The position numbers and the translations under genes were made by a program. Below, one piece after another: positions 10,522-19,625 of a stretch of 64,000 nt of DNA. Source of the DNA: CAIKMD01 sp963803265 (GTDB lineage Bacteria; Pseudomonadota; Alphaproteobacteria; ATCC43930; CGMCC-115725); the NCBI GenBank assembly GCA_963803265.1, contig CAWDLZ010000010.1:184926-248925 (forward strand), given 5' to 3'. The stretch's first letter is position 1; each line of letters begins with the position of its first letter. The notes under the pieces are model-generated. The model did not search any database. It saw only the letters and a list, made by a program, of their open reading frames with translations, and was not told where the DNA came from.

Positions 10522-11577
10522 ATGCCATGCCGCGCGGAGTCTCGCATCGTGGCTCGAGTTTTTGTCCTGTGTGCTCTTCTCGCGATGGCCGGTTGGATCG
10601 CCCCGGCTCGGGCGGACGATGCCGGCAAGCTCACGCCAGTTCATATCGGGGTGATCGGAATCCTCGCCGAGGCGGGCCTTTATACCGCGCAGGAACAAGG
10701 CTTTTTCGCGGCCGAGGGCTTGGCCGTCGATTTTACGCCCGGCATGTCCGGTCCCAACGCATTTCCTGCCTTGGCGACAGGCGAGTTCGACGCCGTCGGC
10801 GGCGCATTTGGGCCCGAGGTCGTCAACGCCGTCCAACGTGGCCTCGATGTCAAGCTGGTCGTCGGGCTGAACAGCTACATCGCCGGCTGGGACGCCGGCT
10901 ATCTGACGGTTCGCAAGGCGCTCATCGACAGCGGCCGGGTCAAGGACTGGGCTGATCTGAAAGGCCTCAGGATCGCGGTCACCGCGCCGCGGCCGAACAT
11001 GACCGATTACTTCGCGTCGCATTACTTGGCGCTGGGCGGTTTAACGCTCGACGACGTCCAGCTCGTGAACGTGCCCTTCGACCAGATGATCACGGCATTG
11101 AAGACCGGAGGAGTCGACGTCGCCCACACTTCGGAACCTCAGACGACCTTTGCCGTCAATTCCGGCGCAGCGGTCAAGTGGCGCCCGGTCACCGACTACG
11201 CGCCGCACGGATTGACGGTCGCGATCTTGCGCTTCGGGCCGAACATGCTGGAAAAGTCGCCGGAAACCGGCAATCGCCTCATCACCGCCTATCTGCGTGG
11301 CGCGCGCTATTACGACGACGCGCTCAAGACGCCGGAGGGCCGCAACCAAATGGCCGAGATTCTGATGAAATACACGCCGGTCAAGGACCGCGCGGTTTAC
11401 GATCGTCTGACCTTCGCCTATGCCCCGCCCGACGGCGTGATAGATCTCGCTGGGCTGCAGGACATGGCGGATTATTTCGGCAGCCATGGCGGCCCCAATG
11501 CCGGCGACGTCCATGCCCTGGTGGATGACCGCTTCCGCCAAGCCGCGCTGAAGCAACTTGGACCCTACAAGGAATAG
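10522..11577 (+). CDS. NMT1/THI5-like ABC transporter substrate-binding protein
   Basis: Protein of 351 residues with a signal peptide (hydrophobic core around residues 12-25, cleavage likely after ARA). Next comes the periplasmic binding fold of the SsuA/THI5 type, starting TPVHIGVIGILAEAGLYTAQ. It would capture the ligand in the periplasm and deliver it to the permease upstream. It is followed 14 bp later by a close paralogue. The ATG at 10522 is upstream of the signal core, and an in-frame GTG at 10549 (MARVFVLCALL) could be the true start. Confidence 0.88.
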   Translation: MPCRAESRIVARVFVLCALLAMAGWIAPARADDAGKLTPVHIGVIGILAEAGLYTAQEQGFFAAEGLAVDFTPGMSGPNAFPALATGEFDAVGGAFGPEVVNAVQRGLDVKLVVGLNSYIAGWDAGYLTVRKALIDSGRVKDWADLKGLRIAVTAPRPNMTDYFASHYLALGGLTLDDVQLVNVPFDQMITALKTGGVDVAHTSEPQTTFAVNSGAAVKWRPVTDYAPHGLTVAILRFGPNMLEKSPETGNRLITAYLRGARYYDDALKTPEGRNQMAEILMKYTPVKDRAVYDRLTFAYAPPDGVIDLAGLQDMADYFGSHGGPNAGDVHALVDDRFRQAALKQLGPYKE

Positions 11578-11591
11578 AAGGAGCGGATGCG

Positions 11592-12650
11592 ATGCTGCGA
11601 GCAATCCTATATCGGGCCGGAATTTTTGCCCTGACGGCATTCGCCTCATTTGCCGGCGGGCTAGTGCCCGCGGGATCGGCCCAAGCGGCCGACAGCGGCC
11701 CGCTGACTCCGGTGCATATTGGCGTCATCGGAATCATGGCGGAGGCGGGCCTCTATACCGCACAGGAACACGGCTATTTCACGCAAGCCGGATTGAACGT
11801 GGATTTCTTAAGAGGCATGTTCGGTCCCGATGCCTTTCCCGCCCTGGCGACCGGCCAGCTCGACGCCGTCGGCGGCGCCTTTGGGCCCGAAGTCGTCAAC
11901 GCCGTGCAACGCGGCGTGGGCGTCAAGCTGGTCATCGGCATGAACAGCTACATTCCTGGCTGGGACGCGGGCTATCTGACCGTGCGCAAGGCACTGATCG
12001 ACAGCGGTCGCGTCAAGGATTGGGCCGATTTGAAAGGCCTCAAGATCGCGGTCAGCGAGCCTCAGCCCAATCTGACCAGTTACTTTGCCGCGAAATATCT
12101 GGCGCTGGGCGGCTTGACCCTCGCGGACGTGCAAACAGTCAACGTGCCCTTCGATCAGATGATCTCGGCGTTGAAAACGGGCGGGGTCGATGTGGCGCAT
12201 ACCTCGGAGCCGCAAACGACGATCGCAGTCGATTCCGGCGCGGCGGTGAAGTGGCGTCCGGTGAGCGCATACGCGCCGAAAGGATTAACGGTTGCCATCC
12301 TGCAGTTCGGTCCGTCCCTGCTCGAGAAGTCGCCCGATACCGGCGACCGCCTCGCCGCGGCCTATCTCCGCGGCGCTCGGTATTACGACGACGCGCTGAA
12401 GACGCCCGAGGGCCGGAACGAGATCGCGCAGATTCTGATGAAATACACGCCGGTTAAGGACCGGTCGCTCTATGACCGACTGACCTTCGCCTATGCCCCG
12501 CCCGACGGGGTCATCGATATGGCCGGGCTGCAGGACATGGCGAATTATTACGCGAGCCATGGCGGCCCCAACGCCGGCGACGTGCATGCCATCGTCGATG
12601 ATCGCTTCCGGCAGGCCGCGCTGAAGCAGCTCGGGCCTTACCAGCAATAA
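11592..12650 (+). CDS. NMT1/THI5-like ABC transporter substrate-binding protein, tandem paralogue
   Basis: Protein of 352 residues with a signal peptide ending near AQA and the same domain as its upstream neighbour. The two are very similar throughout; both contain TVRKALIDSGRVKDWADLKG and KTGGVDVAHTSEPQTT. This indicates a recent tandem duplication of the binding-protein gene. Differences cluster in the N-terminal lobe and a few surface positions, so ligand preference may differ slightly. An AAGGAG lies before the ATG. The gene belongs with the permease/ATPase pair upstream. Confidence 0.88.
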   Translation: MLRAILYRAGIFALTAFASFAGGLVPAGSAQAADSGPLTPVHIGVIGIMAEAGLYTAQEHGYFTQAGLNVDFLRGMFGPDAFPALATGQLDAVGGAFGPEVVNAVQRGVGVKLVIGMNSYIPGWDAGYLTVRKALIDSGRVKDWADLKGLKIAVSEPQPNLTSYFAAKYLALGGLTLADVQTVNVPFDQMISALKTGGVDVAHTSEPQTTIAVDSGAAVKWRPVSAYAPKGLTVAILQFGPSLLEKSPDTGDRLAAAYLRGARYYDDALKTPEGRNEIAQILMKYTPVKDRSLYDRLTFAYAPPDGVIDMAGLQDMANYYASHGGPNAGDVHAIVDDRFRQAALKQLGPYQQ

Positions 12651-12661
12651 GGCGAGAAATC

Positions 12662-13066
12662 ATGGCTAAGCTCAACCGCGCGTCGATGCCGCAATCGGAC
12701 GACGCGCCCGACCGGATGGAAGGCATGGTGCCGGGCGTGCGTGCCGGCGGTTTCTTGTTTCTGTCCGCCATTCGCGGCCGCGATCCGAAAACCGGCAAGA
12801 TGGTCGAGGACCCGCTTGGCCAGGCGCGCCGCGCACTCAAGAATCTCGAAGCCGTGCTGGCCGGCTCGGGGGCCACGCTCGCGCACGTCGTGAAGGTAAC
12901 GCTCTACCTTCACGACCTCGAGCGGCGCAAGGAATTCCATCAGGCCTGGGTGGAGTTCTTTCCCAAGGATCCACCGGCGCGGATCGCAGTTGGAGTCGCG
13001 GATGCCAATGCGTCGCCGGGAGGAAAGGCGCACTACGCTCTCGATGTCATCGCGCTCGCTCCGTGA
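12662..13066 (+). CDS. RidA/YjgF/YER057c family protein
   Basis: Protein of 134 residues with the RidA fold pattern: GGFLFLSAIRGRDPKTG, ARRALKNLEAVLAGSGAT, VVKVTLYLHDL and a PPARIAVGVAD end. The arginine of PPAR corresponds to the carboxylate-binding Arg of RidA proteins. RidA members hydrolyse reactive enamines/imines, and catabolic versions can be deaminases. Its position 11 bp after a binding protein and within a ring-cleavage cluster suggests a pathway-specific role. Confidence 0.88.
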   Translation: MAKLNRASMPQSDDAPDRMEGMVPGVRAGGFLFLSAIRGRDPKTGKMVEDPLGQARRALKNLEAVLAGSGATLAHVVKVTLYLHDLERRKEFHQAWVEFFPKDPPARIAVGVADANASPGGKAHYALDVIALAP

Positions 13067-13114
13067 GGGCGAGCGAACAGGCGTCGGGCGATGATGCCGC
13101 GGCCCAGAAGTGGC

Positions 13115-14039
13115 CTATCGGGTCCAGGCGGCGAAGCCGACGCCGGTGATCACGTGATGGATCGGCATGTAGTCGATGATCTCGGCCTTGGTGTCGCCCA
13201 TCGCCCCCGCGGGCACCAGCCAGCAACGGATCTCGCCGGTGCCGCCATGGTAGGTATCGGAATTGATCTGATAGAGGCTCGCGAGCTTATCGGGCGTGCC
13301 CGCGGCGAGCGCGGCGAGTACCGCGCGGTCGAGCGGCTCGTCGATCCAGCCTGCGCGCGGTCCGCGCGGATCGTGCGACAGACCGCCGGTGCCGAAGATC
13401 GCGATGCGCTCCTTTCTTTCCCCCAACAGCTCGGCGAGCGCACGCCCGAGCGCGATGCAACGTCGCGCCGTCGGCAACGGGTCGAAATAACAATTGAGCA
13501 TGATCATCACGACCGGAATATCGAGGTGCGGCATCACCTTGGGCGCGGGCCGGGTAAAGCCGTGACCGAGGCCGCCGGGACTCCCCAGCGGCTTGAACTC
13601 GCGCGAGACCGCAAGGTCGAAATCCATGTTGACAAGCCCCTTGGCGATCGTGTCGGCGAGCTCGCGATGGGTCTTCAGCCGGACGATCTCTTCGGCAGCG
13701 TCTCCGCCCGGAAGCTTGAGGCGGTAGTTACCCTCCGCCCATTCGCCGGTGAAAATGCCGATCGTCGGCATGCAGCCATCCTTGTCGAACAGCTCGCCGT
13801 GATCGTCGGACACCATGATCAGCGCATCGGGCTTGTAAGCGTCGAGCCGGGATTTGAGAGCGCTGAACCCGGCCTCAATCCGCTGTCCATAAGCGCGACG
13901 CACGTCGGGCGTCTCGCGCTCCGCGGCCGGCGGCTGGGGCACGTCGGCGATCGCCATCTTGTAGCGCGTGTCCCACTTATCGGGCGGGACGAAGACGTTC
14001 GGCGCATGCGAGCCACGCAAGTCCCAATCCGATCGGCAT
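13115..14039 (-). CDS. LigB-type class III extradiol ring-cleavage dioxygenase
   Basis: Protein of about 305 residues with features of the LigB superfamily (protocatechuate 4,5-dioxygenase beta, gallate and 2,3-dihydroxyphenylpropionate dioxygenases). These are GSHAPNVF at the N-terminus (iron-ligand His), VSDDHGE in the middle and GTGGLSHDP near residue 200. It would open a catechol-type ring using Fe(II). An open frame runs back to 14122, but the family-like start is ATG 14039 (MPIGLGLA). That segment joins GSHAPN only if one base is removed near 14011-14017, so the N-terminus carries a frameshift or error. It is transcribed opposite to its neighbours, divergently from the GntR regulator. 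Confidence 0.82.
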
Positions 14040-14092
14040 CGTTCCAACCCCCCTCTACCGTCGCTGGCGACAAATGGTATAAAAGTTTCGTC

Positions 14093-14131
14093 AATTATCC
14101 CTTTTTGGCTTCCGCGCCACAAGGGTCAATT
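14093..14131. promoter_or_regulatory. candidate operator in the ligB-like/gntR intergenic region
   Basis: Imperfect inverted repeat between the divergent dioxygenase and regulator genes: AATTATCCCTT near 14093 and AAGGGTCAATT near 14121. GntR/HutC regulators normally bind short inverted repeats in such positions. The arms are short and imperfect, so this is only a candidate. Confidence 0.25.
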
Positions 14132-14233
14132 GCAACGACGGCGTGCCGGCCCGGGGCCGGTAAGCGGAGGTCGGCCTGTGGTGTCAGGGCTGGCGCGCCG
14201 CGAGCAAGCATCGAAAAAGGAGTGCTGAGGCCG

Positions 14234-15025
14234 ATGGTGCTACGAGAAGATATCGCCAGCAGGTCGCGCAACGGGTACGGCTCGGCGCGGTCGGGAGTAG
14301 CCTCTTTCAACGGCGTTCCCGTCCCGATCTACGCTCAGCTCATCACGCTTTTCCGGCGCCGCATCGAATCCGGAGAGTGGCTGGTCCACCAGCAAATGCC
14401 GACGCTAGAGAGTCTGGTGGAAGAGCTCGGTGTTGCCCGCGCCACGATCCGCCACGCGATCGGATTTCTCGAGCGGGAAGGATTGATCGGCCGCTATCGC
14501 GGACGCGGTACCTTCGTGCTGGCAAAGCCCGAGAGCGAGGTCTGGCACGAAATCCCAACCGATTGGGATTCGCTGACTCAGCCAGGCCGCGACCGGACGA
14601 TTAAGGTCGACTGGATGGCGTGCAAGCCGGCGGCGACCCCGCCGACACCGTCGCATTCCGGAGGCACTCTGGCGACCGCTTATCAATATATGCGGCGGGT
14701 TCACTATCGCCATGGCGTGCCGTATTTCATCGGCGCCAGTTACATCGAGCAGCAGGCCTTCAAGGCAATCGGCAAGAAAGGCTTCGGCGATACGGCCCCT
14801 TTGCGCTCGCTACAGCATCATTTCAAGAGCCAGATCGGGCGCGCGATGCAGACGATCAATGTCGGGACTGCCGATATGGAGACGGCGCGGTTGCTCGACG
14901 TACCGTTGAATTCACCGATCGTCATCTTACGCCGTTCGGTCTTCGACTGCGACGAAGTGCTGATCTACGAGTTCGAGGGCTTCCATCGCGGCGATTTCGT
15001 CCGCATCCGCATGCAGTTGCGCTGA
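14234..15025 (+). CDS. GntR family regulator, HutC subfamily (UTRA effector domain)
   Basis: Protein of 263 residues. Residues about 25-95 are a GntR winged helix-turn-helix (PIYAQLITLFRRRIESGEW, LGVARATIRHAIGFLEREGL, GRGTFV). Residues about 110-262 look like a UTRA ligand-binding domain, ending YEFEGFHRGDFVRIRMQL. It probably controls the catabolic genes on either side in response to a pathway compound. The ATG at 14234 is chosen because the domain starts just after it; the frame is open far upstream without matching anything. Confidence 0.87.
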   Translation: MVLREDIASRSRNGYGSARSGVASFNGVPVPIYAQLITLFRRRIESGEWLVHQQMPTLESLVEELGVARATIRHAIGFLEREGLIGRYRGRGTFVLAKPESEVWHEIPTDWDSLTQPGRDRTIKVDWMACKPAATPPTPSHSGGTLATAYQYMRRVHYRHGVPYFIGASYIEQQAFKAIGKKGFGDTAPLRSLQHHFKSQIGRAMQTINVGTADMETARLLDVPLNSPIVILRRSVFDCDEVLIYEFEGFHRGDFVRIRMQLR

Positions 15026-15051
15026 AGAACCGAAGTCGAGGAGGGATCGCC

Positions 15052-15825
15052 ATGCTTACCGCCATCGAGATCGCGCAGCGTCTGATCGACGCCTATCGCA
15101 CCGGAACGCCGATCGAGCCGTTGCGCGGTGAGATAACAGGAGTAACAGCGGCGTATGAAGTCCAAAAGGCGGCGCTCGAAATCTGGCGCGGTCGCGGCCG
15201 GCGCGTCGCCGGCGAGAAGATCGGGCTGACCTCGAAGGCAGTGCAGGATCAGCTCGGCGTCAACGAGCCCGATTTCGGAACGCTCTTCGCCGACATGATC
15301 CTCGAGAACGGCGCTGTCGTGCCTCGCGGGGCGGTCTTGCAGCCGCGCGTCGAAGCCGAGATCGCGTTCGTGCTCAAATCCGACCTGTGTGGTGCCGACA
15401 TCACGCCAGAGCAAGTCATGGCAGCGACCGATTACGTCTGTCCAGCGCTCGAAATCTGTGGGAGCAGGATCGCGCGCTGGGACATCCGCATCGAGGACAC
15501 GATCGCCGATAACGCTTCGTCGGGCCTGGTCGTCCTCGGCAGCGAGCATTCGAAGCCGAACCTCGCCGAGCTGGCGGCGGCGCCGATGTCGATCAAGCAG
15601 AATGGCGCCTTGGCCGGATCAGGGAACGGCGCGGCGTGCCTCGGTAATCCCGCCATCGCGGTGGCATGGCTCGCGGAGACGCTCACCGGTTTCGGCGAGG
15701 GCTTACACGCCGGCGACCTCGTCATGAGCGGCGCGCTGTCGAAGATGCTCGCGGCCGCGCCCGGGGATGGGTTCGCGGCCGAGTTCGGCTCGTTCGGAAG
15801 CGTCGTCGTGAGGTTCGCGCCGTGA
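15052..15825 (+). CDS. 2-oxopent-4-enoate hydratase-like protein (MhpD family)
   Basis: Protein of 257 residues of the hydratase/decarboxylase branch of the fumarylacetoacetase-like fold. Features are GEKIGLTSKAVQDQLGV, the acidic metal-site region VEAEIAFVL, the EICGSRI segment and PAIAVAWLAETLTGFGEGL. Family members hydrate 2-oxopent-4-enoate formed after C-C hydrolysis of a meta-cleavage product. That fits the hydrolase at 7998 and the dioxygenase at 13115. A strong GAGGAGGG precedes the ATG. Its stop overlaps the GTG start of the next gene. Confidence 0.87.
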   Translation: MLTAIEIAQRLIDAYRTGTPIEPLRGEITGVTAAYEVQKAALEIWRGRGRRVAGEKIGLTSKAVQDQLGVNEPDFGTLFADMILENGAVVPRGAVLQPRVEAEIAFVLKSDLCGADITPEQVMAATDYVCPALEICGSRIARWDIRIEDTIADNASSGLVVLGSEHSKPNLAELAAAPMSIKQNGALAGSGNGAACLGNPAIAVAWLAETLTGFGEGLHAGDLVMSGALSKMLAAAPGDGFAAEFGSFGSVVVRFAP

Positions 15826-16575
15826 ACAAGATCGATCTCGGCGGCCGCGGCGCGGTCGTTACAGGCGGCGCACGCGGCATCGGCTTTGCCTGCGCCGAGC
15901 GGTTGTTGCAATCGGGCGCCAGCGTCACGTTATGGGATAAGGATGGGGCCGCGCTCGAGATGGCGATTGCCGCGCTGCGCTCAAGGGGTGCGGTCTATGG
16001 CGCGGTGGTTGACGTCACCAGCGAGGCCTCGATTGAAGTGGCCGCGCGGTCGGCTCGCGCCGCGATGGGCAAGGCGGATATTCTCATCAACAACGCCGGC
16101 ATCACCGGTCCGAACAAGACAACCTGGGAATACGCACCCAGCGAATGGCGCCAAGTGATCGACGTCGATCTCACCGGCGCTTTCTTGTGCCTCCACGCAC
16201 TTCTGCCAGGCATGATCGAACGCCGATACGGCCGGGTGGTGAATATCGCCTCGGTCGCGGGCAAGGAAGGCAATCCCAACGCGCCCGCCTACAGCGCGGC
16301 CAAGGCCGGTCTGATCGGCCTGACCAAGTCGGCCGGCAAGGAGCTCGCGACCCATGGCGTCTTGGTCAATTGCGTGACACCGGCGGCGGCAAAAACCGAT
16401 CTCTTTCAACAGATGACGCAGCAGCACATCGATTACATGCTATCGAAGATACCCGATGAACCGCTTCATCGAGACCGCCGAAATCGCGGCGCTGGTCGCG
16501 TGGCTCTCGTCGGAGGAGTGCAGTTTCAGCACGGGCGCCGTCTTCGATCTGTCCGGTGGACGAGCGACCTACTGA
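15822..16575 (+). CDS. short-chain dehydrogenase/reductase, frameshift near the C-terminus
   Basis: Classical SDR of about 250 residues. It has a cofactor-binding TGGARGIG, the NNAG motif (INNAGITG), a catalytic Ser in VVNIASVAG and YSAAK (Tyr and Lys). It would oxidise or reduce an alcohol/ketone with NAD(P). It starts at GTG in a GTGA overlap with the hydratase stop, so translation is probably coupled. The frame shifts near 16451; the true C-terminus (MNRFIETAEIAALVAWLSSE, then FDLSGG) is read in the next frame to the stop at 16575. One base repairs it. Substrate unknown; an aromatic dihydrodiol or ring-derived hydroxyacid is likely from context. Confidence 0.82.
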
Positions 16576-16690
16576 CGACGCTTCTCCATAAGGTTGAAAC
16601 TGCGCATATCTGACACAAACGTTGACCGAAAATTGGCTCGGTTGTAGGGTTTTTTCGTGACACGAGGTCAGGGCGCTCGTGCGTGCAGCG

Positions 16691-18163
16691 ATGCTGCGGG
16701 AGGAAATATTGCCGAAAGATCTGCAGAGCTTTCTCAAAGAGGTTCGCGTCCAGACCGGCGACCTGATCGAGATTGACCGGCCGGTACGGCCCGATGATTT
16801 CGAGGTCACCGCCCTTCTGAAACAGCTCGAGGACCGCAGGCAATATCCCGCGGTACTCTTCAACAATCCGATCGATCTCAACGGCAAGCCTTGCGCGTTC
16901 CCGCTGCTCTCCAACATGTATGCGACGCGCGAGCGCTGCGCCGTGATGCTCGACGTCGATCCGACGACGCCCAATTACGATGTGAGCTTGGCCTTCAAGC
17001 AAAAAGCCGCGGGCAAGATCAAGCCACAAACCATTTCGACCGACGCGGCGCCCGTGCGCGAGAACGTTTGGCAGGGCAAGGACGCGGATGTCGGGCGCCT
17101 GCCGATCGTGAAGCATTTCGCTCAGGACATGGGGCCCGTGCTCACCATGACTCACGTGATGCGGTCGAAGCAGGGGCATTACAACGCTTCCTTCGCCAAG
17201 ACCTTCTATAAATGGGATCCTCGCCAGATGGTGGTGAGCATTCACACGCGCGACTTGAGCCGCATCGTCAAGGAATACGAGATTCACGACGAGCCGGCGC
17301 CGATCGTCAATGTGATCGGCCACCATCCTGCCTTCCACCTCGCTTCGCTCGCGCGCAATCCTTGGGGGGCGGAGGATTACGAGACGATCGGCTCTTTCCT
17401 CGGCGAGCCTCTGCGCCTCGTGCCGTCCGTGACCTGGGGCGACAAATTCATGGTTCCGGCCGACGCCGACCTCATCATCGAAGCCGAGATTCCACCCGGT
17501 CAACGCGACGTGTGCGATCCCTTTGGCGAGGTCGGACGGCTTTACCAGGCGCAATGCCTTCGCCCGCTTTTCAACGTCAAGGCGATCACTTTCCGCAACG
17601 GCGCGGTCGTACAGGATATTTTCTCGGGTTTCCGCGACTGCTTCGCCTTGGGCGCCATCCCGAAGGAGGCGGCGATGGAAAGCGCCTTGCGCGCTCGTTT
17701 CCCGAACCTCCATGCCGTCCATTCGCCGGATTCCTCTTGCGGCATTCACGCGCTCTACATTTCGGTCCGCGACCTCCAGCCGGGCCAGGCCGATGCGATC
17801 GGAAAGGCGGCACTCGAGGCCATGCCGATCACGGAATGCGCCGTGGTAGTCGATTCCGACATCAACGTGTTCCACGAGCCCGAGGTTTTGTGGGCGGTCT
17901 ATACCTATGCCGATGTGGCGCACGGTCTGTCGGTGATGGGAGCGGGCCAGCAGGTCGTATCCAACCAGGGCACGAAGCTCAGTTTCGCTGCGACGAAATG
18001 GAGCGGGCGAGTCGTCGTCGATGCGACGAGGCCGCGCAATGCGCCGTTCCCGCCGCGCTCGGAGGTTCCACCCGAAGTCACCGCGCGCGTGCGGCTCGAT
18101 GATTTCTTGCCGGGGCGGAGGGCGGCGGCCGGCCAGTCCAGAACCCCGGTCGGAGCGAAATAG
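16691..18163 (+). CDS. UbiD family decarboxylase
   Basis: Protein of about 490 residues with the UbiD layout: an N-terminal domain (DLQSFLKEVR), a central prFMN-binding domain (VMRSKQGHYNASFAKTF, NVIGHHPAFHLAS) and a C-terminal helix-rich part. UbiD enzymes reversibly decarboxylate aromatic or unsaturated acids using prenylated FMN made by UbiX. No ubiX is in the window. Three starts are possible: GTG 16679, ATG 16691, and TTG 16709 preceded by GGGAGG (giving MPKDLQ). The last has the best ribosome site. The small zinc-ribbon gene begins right after it. The substrate is not inferable; an aromatic carboxylate fits the neighbours. Confidence 0.88.
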   Translation: MLREEILPKDLQSFLKEVRVQTGDLIEIDRPVRPDDFEVTALLKQLEDRRQYPAVLFNNPIDLNGKPCAFPLLSNMYATRERCAVMLDVDPTTPNYDVSLAFKQKAAGKIKPQTISTDAAPVRENVWQGKDADVGRLPIVKHFAQDMGPVLTMTHVMRSKQGHYNASFAKTFYKWDPRQMVVSIHTRDLSRIVKEYEIHDEPAPIVNVIGHHPAFHLASLARNPWGAEDYETIGSFLGEPLRLVPSVTWGDKFMVPADADLIIEAEIPPGQRDVCDPFGEVGRLYQAQCLRPLFNVKAITFRNGAVVQDIFSGFRDCFALGAIPKEAAMESALRARFPNLHAVHSPDSSCGIHALYISVRDLQPGQADAIGKAALEAMPITECAVVVDSDINVFHEPEVLWAVYTYADVAHGLSVMGAGQQVVSNQGTKLSFAATKWSGRVVVDATRPRNAPFPPRSEVPPEVTARVRLDDFLPGRRAAAGQSRTPVGAK

Positions 18164-18165
18164 CC

Positions 18166-18354
18166 ATGGAGCGTTTGTTCATGGCCGAATGCCCTTCCTG
18201 CCACCAAATTTTCGTCTGTCATTACGACGAGATGCGGCATTCGGCCGTCAAGCTGTTCTGCCCATCTTGCCGACATCGCTTCGCGCCCGAAGAAGCCGCG
18301 TCGCTGGATGAGCGGTGGGAGAACGCAGAGGGAGGGACGGCGAGTACGGGCTGA
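18166..18354 (+). CDS. small zinc-ribbon protein next to UbiD
   Basis: Protein of 62 residues with two cysteine pairs (CPSC near residue 9 and CPSC near residue 32), a typical zinc-ribbon spacing, and an acidic tail. It begins within 3 bp of the ubiD-like stop, so the two are co-transcribed. Small zinc-ribbon D subunits accompany some UbiD-type hydroxyarylic acid decarboxylases, and this could be the counterpart. That link is inference from position and size. An in-frame ATG at 18181 is an alternative start. Confidence 0.6.
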   Translation: MERLFMAECPSCHQIFVCHYDEMRHSAVKLFCPSCRHRFAPEEAASLDERWENAEGGTASTG

Positions 18355-18937
18355 ATGACAAAAGATGTCACAATATCGCGATCGGCATCGGCAGGAGAGC
18401 CGCGCGCGGTTCGAGACCCATCGGCGACGGGATGCTTAGCCGCCCTTATTCACGACGGCGGTGATTCTGGGCTGGTTGGGCACGGAGTTTCATGAAAGCC
18501 GAACCCACCTAAACGTGCACCACGATTTCGACGCAGTGCTAGCTGGCGCTTCTCATACCGATGCGGTTGTGATTAACCGACTCCGCCTTGTTCTCGATAG
18601 CGCAGCACTATCTCGGCGCGTCATTCGCGCTCGGCGGCGGGCCGTGCGGGATTCCAGTTAGGTATCTTGCGATCTTTCCAAGTGGGGCGGTGAATTGCGG
18701 GACGATTTTAGCAGTTGCCCGCCATGTGAGCCTCGTCCCGAAGCTGCGATAATAGTCAAGGCTCACGGTGACGGTTGGGTTATCGGTCTTAATGGTGATT
18801 TCGTTGCCCGGCAGTATCCCGAAACGGACTGTGCGCGTCCACCGCACGTAATCCAGCCTGTCAGGCATCGTCTGCGAAGCGTGCCGATTGCTGCGCGGTC
18901 CAATTCTCGCGCGAAGAATTTACGCTCCTATGAACGG
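18355..18937. other. non-coding stretch with decayed sequence
   Basis: No convincing gene. Short open frames here lack any family pattern. It contains the solo IS1380-like end listed separately. It separates the catabolic cluster from the IS66 region. Confidence 0.5.
18440..18480 (+). repeat. solo terminal remnant of an IS1380-type element
   Basis: About 40 bp here (CTTATTCACGACGG, then GATT and GGCTGG) match the left end of the intact IS1380 copies at 32648, 49882 and 53597 with a few substitutions. It is preceded by TTAG, like the CTAG/TTAG flanks of those copies. No transposase or second end follows. Confidence 0.6.
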
Positions 18938-19162
18938 ATGGCAAAGATCTCCGAAACCAATCGCCTCGAAATCGTCGCGGAGGTGAAAGCTGAATTCGAT
19001 CGCTACGAAGCGGCGCTTGCCGCCAACGACGTGGCGTTGCTCAACGCGCTGTTTTGGCAGGCGCCCCAAACCGTGCGATTCGGCACCGGCGAAAATCTAT
19101 ACGGTTACGAGGCCCTCGCATCGTTCCGCGGTGCGCGCGTTCCGCCAGCGCACGGACGCTAG
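18938..19162 (+). pseudogene. truncated AtzH/HpxZ-like (SnoaL-type) protein
   Basis: Seventy-four residues (EVVAEV-type start, YEAALAANDVALLNALFW, then FGTGENLYGYEALASFR) resemble the start of AtzH/HpxZ-like NTF2-fold proteins, which are usually 125-140 residues. The frame ends early at 19162 and the continuation is not readable as the same protein. It is judged a remnant. Confidence 0.55.
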
Positions 19163-19545
19163 GCACGGACGAGATCGCGGCCTTCCTCCAGCGTGCCGGA
19201 GGGCTGATGGGATGAGAGCGGCACTCGCCCGGCGCTGAGACGAAGCGGCGATGCGTTAAATACGCACCATGCGAGAGGGATTGCGAGGAGCCGCCGGAAA
19301 CGCGGTGGCAAGTGCGCCATAATGCCGAGACTGGTTGGCTGTGGATGCAGTCTGCAGCGAACCCGTCTCTGGCCCAAATTCGCTGTTAAACAGGGAATTA
19401 ACAGGGAAATTTGCTGATTTTGAGCGTCTCCGGCCAAATTTTCATCATAAAGTGCCCGTTCTGGAAGGAGATTTCGGACAATTCCCTACGCGTAGAAACA
19501 GGGAATTTAATCGGCGTAACAGGGATAACTTCAGAGCGAACAGGG
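19163..19545. other. intergenic region with repeated aacaggga motif
   Basis: No gene. Between 19390 and 19545 the word aacaggga or close variants occurs at least four times at irregular spacing, in locally AT-rich sequence. Similar sequence is often seen next to integrases and transposons in rhizobial genomes (established pattern recalled, not checked). The IS66 element starts just to the right. Confidence 0.45.
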
Positions 19546-19625
19546 ATTTGAAAGTAAGCGTCCATTCGTTGCACGGTTTGTTCTCGCGCGCGGCGATGCG
19601 ATCTTAGCAGATTGCGTTTCATCGC

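Noticed and set aside
13091..14233. Long N-terminal extension of the GntR regulator frame
   Set aside because: It is the antisense shadow of the LigB-like dioxygenase; the regulator domain starts just after ATG 14234.
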